Shown: positions 17,758 to 28,454 of the stretch, in pieces | Numbering within the stretch: the first letter of the stretch is position 1 | Layout: every line of letters begins with the position of its first letter | Source of the DNA: Nemertoderma westbladi | Lineage: Eukaryota > Xenacoelomorpha > Nemertodermatida > Nemertodermatidae | Assembly: GCA_032718475.1 (NCBI GenBank) | Contig: JAUCBJ010007386.1 | Location: forward strand, 1 to 34,889 | Direction: 5' to 3' | Length of the DNA stretch: 34,889 nt | Translations under genes and position numbers: made by a program | The notes under the pieces: model-generated | Told to the model about the DNA's origin: nothing | Databases searched by the model: none | Seen by the model: only the letters and a program-made list of their open reading frames with translations

Positions 17758-19937
17758 GGTAATGGTGAAAAATATCGAGACTTGAAAAATATCGAGAGTA
17801 AAATTAACGAGAGTAAAAATATCGAGAGTAAAAATAACGAGTGTTGGAAATTAACGTGATTAAAAAATATCGAGAGTAAAAATAACACGAGATGAAAAAT
17901 ATCGAAAATAACGAGTATTGAAAAACATCGAGTGTTGAAAAATATCGAGAGTAATAATATCGAGTGTTGAAAAATGTCGAGAGTAAAAATATCGAGTGTT
18001 TAAAAATATCGAGAGTAAAAATATCGAGTGTTGAAAAATATCGAGAGTAAAAATATCGAGTGTTGAAAAATATCGAGAGTAAAAATATCGAGTGTTGAAA
18101 AATATCGAGAGTAAAAATATCGAGTGTTGAAAAATATCGAGAGTAAAAATATCGAGTGTTGAAAAATATCGAGAGTAAAAATATCGAGAGTAAAAATATC
18201 GAGTGTTCAAAAATATCGAGAGTAAAAATATCGAGTGTTGAAAAATATCGAGAGTAAAAATATCGAGAGTAAAAATATCGAGTGTTTAAAAATATCGAGA
18301 GTAAAATTAACGAGTGTTGAAAATATCGAGTGTTGAAAAATATCGAGAGTAAAAATATCGAGTGTTGAAAGATATCGAGAGTAAAAATATCGAGTGTTTA
18401 AAAATATCGAGAGTAAAAATATCGAGTGTTGAAAAATATCGAGAGTAAAAATATCGAGTGTTGGAAAATATCGAGAGTAAAAATATCAAGTGTTGAAAAA
18501 TATCGAGAGTAAAAATATCGAGTGTTGAAAAATATCGAGAGTAAAAATATCGAGTGTTGGAAAATATCGAGAGTAAAAATATCAAGTGTTGAAAAATATC
18601 GAGAGTAAAAATATCGAGTGTTGAAAAATATCGAGAGTAAAAATATCAAGTGTTGAAAAATATCGAGAGTAAAAATATCGAGTGTTGAAAAATATCGAGA
18701 GTAAAAATATCGAGTGTTGAAAAATATCGAGAGTAAAAATATCGAGAGTAAAAATATCGAGAGTAAAAATATCGAGAGTAAAAATATCGAGTGTTGAAAA
18801 ATATCGAGAGTAAAAATATCGAGTGTTGAAAAATATCGAGAGTAAAAATATCGAGAGTAAAAATATCGAGTGTTTAAAAATATCGAGAGTAAAAATAACG
18901 AGTGTTGAAAATATCGAGTGTTGAAAAATATCGAGAGTAAAAATATCGAGTGTTGAAAAATATCGAGAGTAAAAATATCGAGAGTAAAAATATCGAGTGT
19001 TTAAAAATATCGAGAGTAAAAATAACGAGTGTTGAAAATATCGAGTGTTGAAAAATATCGAGAGTAAAAATATCGAGTGTTGAAAAATATCGATTGTTGA
19101 AAAATATCGAGAGTAAAAATATTGAATTTTGCTTGAGCATTTTATTTAGAATTATGGAACAATATTGCAGTGCATGGGTTACAACAGTGCAAGTGCAAGT
19201 GAATGGCATTATGTAATACACCTTGGGTACCCATTTACCAGATTTATTATACTAGCTAGTTTTTGCTATTTTTTTAATAAATATTATAAAAGAATTGCTA
19301 GCTATAAATTTTGATAAATATTATAAATATTGTTAAATATTATATTAGAACACGTATAAGCTACCAAATGTTGATAAATATTGTTGTTCTAGAACATTTT
19401 TAGTAAAAAAAATTATCTTCCTTATTTAAAAAAATTGTTACTATCTATATTTTTACTCTCGATATTTTTCAACATTCTATATTTTTCAACACTCGATATT
19501 TTTACTCTCGATATTTTTCAACATTCTATATTTTTCAACACTCGATATTTTTCAACACTCGATATTTTTACTCTCGATATTTTTCAACACTCGATATTTT
19601 TACTCTCGATATTTTTCAACACTCGATATTTTTACTCTCGATATTTTTCAACACTCGATATTTTTACTCTCGATATTTTTCAACACTCGATATTTTTATT
19701 CTCGATATTTTTCAACACTCGATATTTTTACTCTCGATATTTTTACTCTCGATATTTTTACTCTCGATATTTTTCAACACTCGGTATTTTTACTCTCGAT
19801 ATTTTTACCCTCGATATTTCTACTCTCGATATTTTTTGAACTCTCGATATTATCGTTATTTTTCAACACTCGATGTTTTTACTCGCGTTATTTTTACTCT
19901 CGATATTTTTCATGTCTCGATATTTTTCAATATAACC
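17758..19937. mobile_element. Foldback-type element: inverted arrays of 15/17-bp repeats
   Basis: The left arm 17758-19125 is built of alternating AGAGTAAAAATATCG (15 bp) and AGTGTTGAAAAATATCG (17 bp). The right arm 19442-19937 has the same repeat in the opposite orientation. The outer ends correspond: the left begins GGTAATGGTGAAAAATATCG then AGACTTGAAAAATATCGAGAG, and the complement of the right end reads GGTTATATTGAAAAATATCG then AGACATGAAAAATATCGAGAG. Both also then carry an AACG variant unit. A 316-bp AT-rich centre (19126-19441) has no repeat and no frame. Long terminal inverted repeats made of short tandem units with matching outer ends are the layout of foldback transposons (Drosophila FB, sea urchin TU). 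I see no clear target-site duplication and no transposase. The long open frames on the minus strand of the left arm, and on the plus strand of the right, are artefacts of a stop-free repeat. Confidence 0.75.
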
Positions 19938-20680
19938 GTTTATTGTTAATTTTCGCATATTACTACGGAAACTAGGTAAAATTATAATCGTATAATTTTA
20001 AAAAAACGTTCTATAAATGTTGTTTTTTCCTAAAATTATACTATTTTATTAGAAATCGCTCTGTTACGGGATTCTAGAAAATATATGTTGCAGTATATTC
20101 ATATAATTGTATGTATTATCCTATGGTACACCAATATACCAAACTTGCTACGGTTTCTTTGAATAATGTACTAGTGTAACTAACCCGTGTCACCATAATT
20201 CTGCCTTTGTATAGCTGTTTTGACCAGTGATGTATGTTCTGGAACATATTTTGGACTCATTACATGATAAATTTTTGTGGTAGCTAGTGTTTTCAATGGT
20301 AGTTAGTGTATTCATAAAAATGGTACAGTAGCTACAAAGCTAGTGTTTTTAAAAATACCAACAAATCGTATTATTATTATGAATATCCATAGTAAATTTG
20401 GTTTATCTTTATTTATTCATCAGTGAAAAGAGCCTAGTATTGAAGAAAATAAAATAACGTTAGTCCCTTAGCATTTGTGTCAAAACGAAAACTATCCTGG
20501 CCCGCCTGCAGGAGTAGAACCCCACGACCTCTGGAGCGATATTAATTCAAGGAAATGGATTTAATTGCTACGCAAGGCTTGAAAAAATTGAATACGCGTA
20601 TTGTATTAGAACACGATCCTTAAAAATACAAAGTATGCTGTCATGTTGTTCGTTCAATATGCTCAAATTAACAATAAACA
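19938..20680. other. AT-rich stretch without a recognised gene
   Basis: No gene or repeat recognised. Confidence 0.5.
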
Positions 20681-20914
20681 CAATATTGCAATGTTCTAGA
20701 GTTAATATACGGAAATAATAACCTTCAGCGAATAAAACTGTAATAATCACTTCTGCCTTATCCTTCAGCAAATTAACCTAATATAATAACCTCGGCCTGC
20801 GGCCTCGGTAATTATACAGGTTAATTTGCTTCTGGAACGGCATCAGTGATTATTCAGTTTTATTCGCTTCAGGTTATTATTTCCGTATATTAACTCTAGA
20901 ACATTGCAATATTG
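20681..20914. repeat. 234-bp near-perfect palindrome
   Basis: Left arm 20681-20779 begins CAATATTGCAATGTTCTAGA and ends CAAATTAACCT. Right arm 20818-20914 is its inverted copy with few differences, clustered around 20744-20766 and 20831-20846. The 38-base centre itself folds again around CCTCGGCC TGC GGCCTCGG. The whole is a MITE-like hairpin. The right end directly joins a LINE fragment reading rightwards. Confidence 0.92.
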
Positions 20915-21470
20915 TATGTATAGAGATGATGCTATATTCTGGCATCAGAGCTGGTGCAATGCTGTTCGTCCCTCAGCATCACAAAGTTCATTATTTAATA
21001 TACGGTGCAGATCAAGAGCGCAGTATAAATATGCAGTTAGGCGGTTACGACGTAATACATATACTATAAAAGGTGATAAATTGTTATCGGCTGCCCTTCG
21101 GGGGGACACGGACTTATTTAAGGAACTGCGTAATCTTATATGTAACTCTGACAGGGTGAGCGGATCTATTAATGGGGAAACTGTAAAACCTATTATTGCT
21201 GAGAAATTCGCAGAAATATATAAAAAGTTATATAATCACAATTACAATTCCGATATTGAAGATGTACTCAGTGAAGTTCGCGATGTTTTAGCGAATAGCC
21301 CAGGAATTCTTTCTGAACACTTTTTAACGCCAGACATTATTCATGATGCCCTTCAGCGTTAGAAGTCTGGGAAAACAGATGTTAGTCAGTCATTTGACTC
21401 CGGTTGCTTGATATCGGGCGGTCCTGTACTCGAGGAGCATGTAAAAGCTTTTGTGGGATAACTGATACGT
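20904..21470 (+). pseudogene. LINE fragment: linker between endonuclease and reverse transcriptase
   Basis: A 152-codon frame with FWHQSWCNAVRPS, RCRSRAQYKYAVRRLRRN, IIAEKFAEIYKKLYN and PDIIHDALQR. The tryptophan motif followed by the AQYKYAVRRLRR helix is the region just before RT in many L2/CR1-like elements of aquatic invertebrates. After a stop at 21360-21362 the same frame continues with KSGKTDVSQSFDSG and GGPVLEEHVKAFVG, matching the next conserved block, so the stop is a lesion. Similarity ends by about 21470. The start ATG lies inside the palindrome arm and is accidental. It is a different family from the RTE copies and from the intact ORF at 28455. Confidence 0.7.
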
Positions 21471-22722
21471 TTGCCTTTGCTGGCCAGTTCCCCCCCGGTC
21501 GCTAGAATACTCTCAAAGGGATTTATAACTAAAATAGTGCAAGCTACCAGCTTATTGGCTGATGTGCTGTACGGAGATATCTGGGCTCAGTTTAATCGGC
21601 CAACCAGCTTAAGGAGGTTGCCTCTGCCCTGCTGTCCGTGTCGGCCAATAGAATTTGAGTGGGCGTTGATTTCGACCTATCCCAGAGCTACTGAACTGAA
21701 TTTCCTATCTCTATGCTCATCCTCTGTGTTGAACGGGAGCTTCGTGGAATAAGGGTAGTTGGTATCCTCGTATAGTTATTCTAGTCATATGATTCTTCAT
21801 ATGATTCTGTTGTTGTGTTCCCATTTTTCGCCATAACACCGGCTTTTGGGAAGAACTCTAGTAAAACTGCTTAAATTACCGAAAGTATAACTGTTACCTT
21901 ACTTAACTCACTTAACTAACGAACTTAACGAGTCTCAATCATTTAATTTAACTGCACTAATCATATTGTTTGTACTGTTATTTACCGTCAGTTATTAATT
22001 GTATCTATTTGTTGATGAATTATTGCTCTTTGGAGAATACGGATAAATCACCCAAAATTCCCAATTTTCTTGATACACTACAGGTTAGAGAGACAGGCTA
22101 TACATAACAATTGCGATTTATATTAATGTGGTGTGTATTGAATCTAATGTTATTTAGCAGACCCTACATGAGTCAATTGCTGCTCTCTTTATGTATGATC
22201 AAATCTACTGACGGTCGGCAGAATAGTGTGCATGATTGTGATTGGTAACAAAGTATTTCCTAAAGAATACGCCTTATACTTTAATCATAAGCGGTATCGT
22301 TGCGTTTAGTATAAGTCCTAGTTCTGTTTAAATAGATAGAGCGCCACGTCCTAAAGGAACTGTTAATATTTCCCGAAAGCCAATAATATCTGTCAGAAAT
22401 TAATTATTAACGATCTATCGAATAATACAGTAGGTTTACACTGCAACCTTACACTGCAATAATAAAATTTAAGCATCCGAATTCAGCCTCCCGGGTGTAG
22501 ATCCATCGGGTGAATGATCGCGCATGGGCTGACTTCGGCTAATGTTTTGTGTATTAGCATAAAATATTGTCGTATGCTAAAGGTGTTTTAATTAACTAAA
22601 AGACATATAAATTTTGGCAGGTTAAACTGCTAAAGGTCTTCAAAAGCGCGAACAGTAACAGTTATCGATCTTATTGCAGTAGGCAATAAGGTTGCAAAAT
22701 ACCGTAGTGACCGGTAAACCTG
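21471..22722. other. Unassigned stretch
   Basis: A 93-codon plus-strand frame at 21471-21752 has no domain I recognise and may include more decayed element sequence (another frame reads NQLKEVASALLSVSANRI around 21600). The remainder is AT-rich without features. Confidence 0.45.
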
Positions 22723-22852
22723 AACCGGTACTTCTGTAGGTCAGTAGGCCCAACTGCCAGAACCGGTACTGCTGTAGGTCCGTAGGTCCAACTGCCAGAA
22801 CCGGTACTTCTGTAGGTCTGTAGGCCCAACTGTCCTAACCGGTACTGCTGTA
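22723..22852. repeat. 38-bp tandem repeat
   Basis: Three and a half units start at 22723, 22761, 22799 and 22837, each AACCGGTACTTCTGTAGGTC then a short variable part and CAACTGCCAG. The period is exactly 38 bp. Confidence 0.95.
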
Positions 22853-22979
22853 TAAGTACATTAGTATTATTCGATTTTGATTATTGTATACCGGTAGGCT
22901 GTTTAAGAGATTAGGGACTGTACACCCCTTGTTTCTTTTGGAGCTTACTTATTTCTGTCGGTTTTATTTCCTAGTAAGT

Positions 22980-23607
22980 TAATATTGAGCTGAAGACGTG
23001 TAAGTCTGCTCAGATTGTTCAAATAATTGTAGGCTGAACTGCTGTCTGACTGTTGTTGGGTTTGGAGAGATTACGGCGTGTGTAGAGTTTGTCTGATAAA
23101 GTGCCGTTAGTAAGTTGGGGCAGCCATATGCGGTAAGGTCAATCCCCTCTTAAAGAATAAGTCGTACTACCGTGTTAGAACGCATACTAACTAACTGTTT
23201 CAGAATCTGCATATACTGTAGTTTATTTAGGCTTGATCGTAGTCTGCCAGTGTTTTAGCCTGTGTTTGTTTGTGTGGTCTGTTCAGGTACCGTAATAGTT
23301 ATTACTCAGATATTTTGTAGGCTGGATTGTTGTCTAGCTATTCTTAGGCCTGAAGGGATTGCTGCGTGTGTAGAGTTGGTCTGATAAAGTGCCGTTAGTA
23401 AGTTGGGGCAGCCATATGCTGTAAGGTCAATCCCCTCTTAAAGAATAAGTCGTACTACCGTGTTAGAACGCATACTAACTAACAGTTTCAGAATCTGCAC
23501 ATACTGTAGTTTGTTTAGGCTTGATAGTAGTCTGCCAGCGTTTGGTTTGTATTTTGTTTGAGTATTCTGTACGGGTAGCGTAATATTTATTATTCAGAGT
23601 TTATGCG
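22980..23607. repeat. 288-bp tandem duplication
   Basis: Two successive copies. GATAAAGTGCCGTTAGTAAG, the following GGGGCAGCCATATGC and AATAAGTCGTACTACCGTG recur with offset 288 (for example 23083 and 23371). The core is almost identical while the edges are diverged, which suggests conversion or selection on the core, or simply uneven decay. It lies about 1.3-1.9 kb before the gag frame and may be part of an element leader or LTR, but I cannot show that. Confidence 0.9.
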
Positions 23608-24524
23608 ATTATTCGCAACATTCATGTCCCCAAGTTTATTCCTACAGTAATTGTGCTTGTTATACATACCGTTATAGTTAAATTAACCCCGGTACTACAC
23701 GGGCTGCTTGGCGTAGGACAAGACTGGTGACTTTGTGCTCTGGTCACTCCAGCAGATGCCGTGGTTCTTTTAACTGTTCAAGTATATTTAACTACTGATT
23801 ATTTGTTATACCGGTACTTGTACCTAATTTAGGGTTTAGTGTACAGTGCTTTCCGAAGTAATTAGTGTAGGCAGTATATTTGTGTTGTAAAGTGGTTGAT
23901 AGGCACATTCGTTAGCTCTATTAGCTTCTGGGTAGGAACAATCCGTGATACATAACGTAGTACCTATAGCGATACGGTTATAGGTCGTCAGGCGGTGGTA
24001 TTTTCCTATCTGGACAGTACAATATATTTACTACTACTTATTATTTCAAATACCGTAGTACCCTGTCCGTTGTAATAACCAGAATTCTAACCCTTTGTTA
24101 GGCTGGTTTGTAGACTTCCTGTAAAATTACCCTAAAAATTTCGTACGTAATATTTTGTTGTGTTTAATTAGAGAATTAATCTCACCAGTATAGTAAGTAA
24201 TTTGTAGTATTAAGTAACTTAGGTAAATTAGAATTATCAGTTTTAGTGTCAAATAAATAGCACTTCACTGAGAGCGCACAGCTTCTGTGTAGTGACTCCC
24301 CCAGAAATAATAACATTTATTTCAAATATTGACAAAAACCCATTTAAACGGGTATATAAATATTATAAATCAACTCAAACGATTTATAAATAGTAGGCCT
24401 GTCATACAACAACTAGGTCTCACTATCAGTTGGACTACTGCTTAAATAACGGTAATAAAGTAAGTTAAAGTAACTAAGTAACCCTAAAATATTCAGGAAT
24501 TCAATTATTCTAAAAATAATTGAC
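23608..24524. other. Unassigned stretch ahead of the gag frame
   Basis: No gene recognised. If the gag frame belongs to an LTR element, the LTR and primer-binding site should lie somewhere between about 22000 and 24900. I could not delimit either without a second LTR. Confidence 0.4.
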
Positions 24525-24775
24525 ATACCGGTACTTACCATAGGCTTATTATATTTATTTCTATAAATTTGAGCTGAAATCATACCGGTACTCTGTAATT
24601 AATTCTAGTTCATAATTATACTTATATACTATAAGTGTAAGCTGTATACCGGTATTCACTATAGGCCTACTATATATATATATATATATTTGTGCTAAAA
24701 TTATATACCGGTACTCTGTGACAAATCTAGTCTGTAATAATACTTATATATATTATAAGCATACCGGTATTCTAA
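24525..24775. repeat. Imperfect ~120-bp tandem repeat with ATACCGGTA
   Basis: ATACCGGTA(C/T) occurs at 24525, 24582, 24646, 24705 and 24761. Alternate ones match better (offsets 115-123 bp), with shared CTATAGGCCTACTATAT and CTGTAATAATACTTATATA blocks. It includes a (TA)n run near 24670-24690. Confidence 0.8.
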
Positions 24776-24907
24776 TATATTGTATATATATCACGTTACA
24801 CCGAGTAACGGTATCGGTAATAAATCGCTAGGCTTGCGGTCATACTGAATTACCAGACTTGCTTTAACTGAAGCTATAGTAGTAGACATTCAGCTGTATA
24901 GCTAAAC

Positions 24908-27390
24908 ATGTCTGACACTCAGCAAAACCTGTCAGACAGTCTGATCGATACAACTATCTGTGACTCAGATAGGAGTGTGGAGCGATTAAGAAAGGAGTTC
25001 AGCTCACCTCCTACTGCAAAAAAGGTCATCCCTCCAGTAGTATCAGACCCTAGGCTAATCCACCATAGGTCCATCATAGGCACTCGGGCACAGGTCAAAC
25101 GGAACCAAGAGGCAGCTGTCCTATCGCAGCAACATCTTGGTCAAGAACCTACTTCCCAGCGACCCGATAGCTCCAGCAGTTCGGATACTGTAGAGCTGAC
25201 CCCCGAACGCGGAGTGCAGATGGCTGCTACAGTCTACTCGGACCCCCTTCTTACCCTTCCTGCTGCAGTGCTAACTACTATATTCATTGCGGTGGAGGAA
25301 CATCAAGCCGACTGGGCGAGGAATAAGCGAGCGACCCAAGATAATTACGCGGGATACGCCAGGGAAGAATTGATATCTATTGTTGAATCACAATGGAACT
25401 TTCCCGGACTCGGAATCCCGTTGGATCTGTCCGAGGCTACTTGGGAAGATATACACAGGATGGGAGTGGCTAAAGATACAATGGATCCAGCTGTTTGGAA
25501 GAGGTCGGCAGCAGGATATGTGCAGGGATTCTTCGGCTCCTTGGATCGATTGGAAGAACAACTGTTTCGACAACCTCAAGGACCTCAAGAGCAGGAAGAG
25601 CTGCTATATCAAATACGCGAAAGAACCCTACGCATACGACTAATCCTCTCAGCCTTTGAGGAAACTTCCAAAAGAAGACAGGACACGTCGCTGCAGGTTG
25701 CTGTCAAAACTTGGTTACATCGGGTAGATCTCAAAGTACAGGAAACGGCCCAGTGGAAATCCCAGCTGGCTGAGAGATCAACCTGTGAAGAACAAACTGA
25801 TGTCACCCTTTCTCAAGCGGAAAGCGAAGAGACCGCCGAGAAACCGCGAACTAGAGACGCTATCGACATTTATTTGTCCGACTATCAGCGATTCCTAGGA
25901 GACGAAGAGTTGAGGAGACGGCTGTCTGGACTTTCCCCTAATAGTGAAGGAACCAAGCTTGTGTTGGACTCAATCGATGCCGAAATGTTAGCTGCAAACC
26001 AAGCTGAATGTGATGAAAAACTCCGCCTCACTAGAGTCCGAGAAGAACAAGTAAAGAAAGAACTGATAGAGAGAAGAAAGGTAGCAGCAGCAGCGGCGGC
26101 GGAAGCAGAAGCAGAAAGAAAAGAAGCAGAAGCCGAAAGAAAGGCAAAAGCGGCAGAAGCAGAAGCCGAAAGAAAGGCAAAAGCGGCAGAAGCAGAAGCA
26201 GAAAGAAAAGCGGCGGAAGCCGAAAGAAAGGCAACAGTGGCAGAAGCAGAACGGAGAGCGTCTGAGGAGACTATCCAATTAGAGTTGTAAAATCTGCAAG
26301 AGACGCAAGACAGTATAAATAAACAGTTTACTGCTAATCAGATGCAGATGATGAGAAAATCTACTCCCAAGCGCCAGGGATACACATCCTCGGAGGAAGG
26401 CGATACTACCGATCCTGAAGGCGGAGGAAATAGATCTCATCTAAGTAGGCGTAGAAAAACATCTTACCGTCGCAAATTGCCTGATTTGCCCCCAGCTGTT
26501 AGAAGACAGCTAGCTAGCACCGACTTGAGTAGTATAGAACCTACAGCCCAAAGTATTAAGGTCCAAAGACTCTCTACAATAGTTGATGAGCCTGAGATAA
26601 TTAGGCCTGTCGTTCCCAAAGTCACTTCTGTGTTAGAGACCCCTGTACTTCCAGAGCTTAACTCTAAATTCCCTTTACATAGTACTACACTGCCTGTACC
26701 CGGTGGAACAGTCCAAGAGAATATCCCTGTCCAGATAGCAGAGAGAGAAATTAAAAATTTGTCTCCCGTCGTCCCGCGTCAGCCCGCTACTATGTTGGCG
26801 ACTCCCGCTTCGGCGGTTGAGTGGGTGGAAGAGGGACGGCGTGGGATGAATCTCCTGCTGGGACAGATGCAGGAGACTGTCCACCAACTTAAGGGAAAAG
26901 TGAGGGAAAGTAGAGCAGAGTTGCAAGAAGTGCAGCAAAGTATCGCGCTAGAACGCGACAAATTAGTCAATATACAAAAGGGCATACCAATACCCCCTGT
27001 AACATTGTGTCAACCTGTTAGGTCTGAAGTACTACATGCGCAAGGTGTGGAGCCTACACGCATCTACACTGCTAGTGAAGTTGAAACTCCTATAGCAAAC
27101 CCTATTAAGGGTGATTATAGACCTGTTATTAATGATATTCCCTATAGACCTGATAATGATCCGAGAAATTTATATACCGATAATTCGATATTAAATAACA
27201 CGATGGCCCAAGAAAGCTTTACGCGTCAGATGGCTAGAACAGAAGCCCGCCAAGCGGTCAAAGTGGGAGAGATCGTCAAATTCAATGGAGATGAGATGAA
27301 ATGGTTACCTTTCAACGAATATTACAAAGATAGCATACAGAACTCTGTACTATCTAACGGAGAGAAACTTAGATTCCTCATCAAGTGCTT
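24908..27390 (+). pseudogene. BEL/Pao-like gag frame with one internal stop, cut off by adapter
   Basis: Gag proteins of LTR retroelements form the particle that packages element RNA. The frame starts with ATG at 24908, runs 460 codons to TAA at 26288-26290, and continues in the same phase without another stop to 27390 (827 codons). Residues 1-110 are polar and disordered-looking. Residues 120-300 look helical, and about 385-455 form an Ala/Glu/Arg/Lys coiled coil with repeats of EAERKAKAAEA. The second half is Pro/Thr-rich with a short coiled coil (MQETVHQLKGKVRESRAELQ). From about 27258 IVKFNGDEMKWLPFNEYY and NGEKLRFLIKCL resemble the DUF1759 segment of BEL/Pao gags. Protease, RT and integrase should follow but are absent, because the sequence runs into adapter at 27391. 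The last 20 residues of the open frame (to 27451) are adapter translation. The stop may be a mutation or a readthrough site. The BEL/Pao assignment is moderate. Confidence 0.6.
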
Positions 27391-27485
27391 AGTACTCTGC
27401 GTTGATACCACTGCTTATCTCTCTCTTTCATCATCCACGTTGTTGTTGTAGAGAGAGATAAGCAGTGGTATCAACGCAGAGTACT
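27391..27485. other. Sequencing-library adapter (artefact), probable false join
   Basis: 27391-27416 is the exact complement of the 26-base primer starting AAGCAGTGGTATCAACGC, and 27460-27485 is that primer in forward orientation. This is the SMART-type PCR primer, also used, as I recall, as the amplification adapter of PacBio ultra-low-input DNA libraries. The 43 bases between (27417-27459) have a perfect ten-base stem ATCTCTCTCT / AGAGAGAGAT and a loop with GTTGTTGTTG, closely like the SMRTbell hairpin, though the loop is not identical to the version I remember. The flanks are not complements of each other, so this is not one molecule read forward and back. The assembly probably joined two inserts through the adapter. 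Confidence 0.96.
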
Positions 27486-28454
27486 CAACTAGATGCACTA
27501 CCAGTAAGTACTACCAAAATTGAAATAAGTAGTACCAACAGTTGAAAATAAAGTATATACACAATAAAAAGTAAGTAACATCAAAAGTAAGATAAAGTAT
27601 GCATACAGTAATATAAAGCTGAAACGAAACTGTCAAAATTGGCAATTAAGAAGAAAGTCACCCAAACAGAGTAGAGTAGGCCATCTCGATACTGGCTATG
27701 ATAAAGTACTACTAGTATCACATCTAATCAGAGCCTTGCTAATCTGTGGGATGGCTGGACGATGAATAAAGTAAACCCAGTAAGAATAAATGTGAGATAT
27801 CAGGGAGATTGTGGGTAGGAAATGGGGAGCATGAGGTGTTAGAGCAAGGTGTGTGAAGAACAGAAGGTGAGTGGAGATTGGGGAGCGGAGAAAATAGTGT
27901 GAGATAGAGGCAATCGTCTAAAAATGCGACGCCTCGTACATTGGTAGACCAGGTCTCGCAGGGATGCCAAGGTTGTGTAGAGACATCACACCCAGTGTGG
28001 CCAGCTTAGGAAACTGACCCCAGTGAAAAAATATCCCGCCTCACACCCAATTAAATTATCAGAAATTGAGCGCATTTTACATAACATGCTATCTTCCAAC
28101 TGGAAAGATAGCATAGGGTGGGGGTTTTAGCCGATTCAATCGGCTATGCGCTCCTATCACAAAATGGGAGGGGAGCCAATTTATCAGTCCATTTACAGCA
28201 AACAGAGGAATAATCGGGAGCAAGGGAAATAACGTGGTTAGGGCAGGGCAAACTGGTATGCGGACCAACCAGTCCACTTTCAGCATTGAGATCAAGTTAG
28301 GCCAGATAAACTCTTATTTTACTGGCCTACAGCCAAACCCAGTCATCCAGGTAGCACTACCGCCTATTAAAATAAACACCTACCGGTACCTGTTTCTGTT
28401 GTTGCTTGAATAATAACCTGCTGGACTGATCTACTGGAATAATAAAGAAAATAA
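27486..28454. other. Stretch before the L2-type ORF; two hairpins
   Basis: No frame recognised. Hairpins occur at 28086-28114 (ATGCTATCTT with AAGATAGCAT, ten pairs) and 28128-28146 (TAGCCGATT with AATCGGCTA, nine pairs, one-base loop). The part nearest 28454 is presumably 5' UTR of the element, but I cannot place its start. Confidence 0.5.

Noticed and set aside
17685-19839. Several long frames with repeated FSTLDIF / LLSIFFNTRYF-type peptides
   Set aside because: They are the 32-bp foldback repeat read in different phases. All phases of that strand are open and the peptides change with phase.
27391-27451. The last ~20 residues of the gag frame as a real C-terminus
   Set aside because: They are encoded by adapter sequence.
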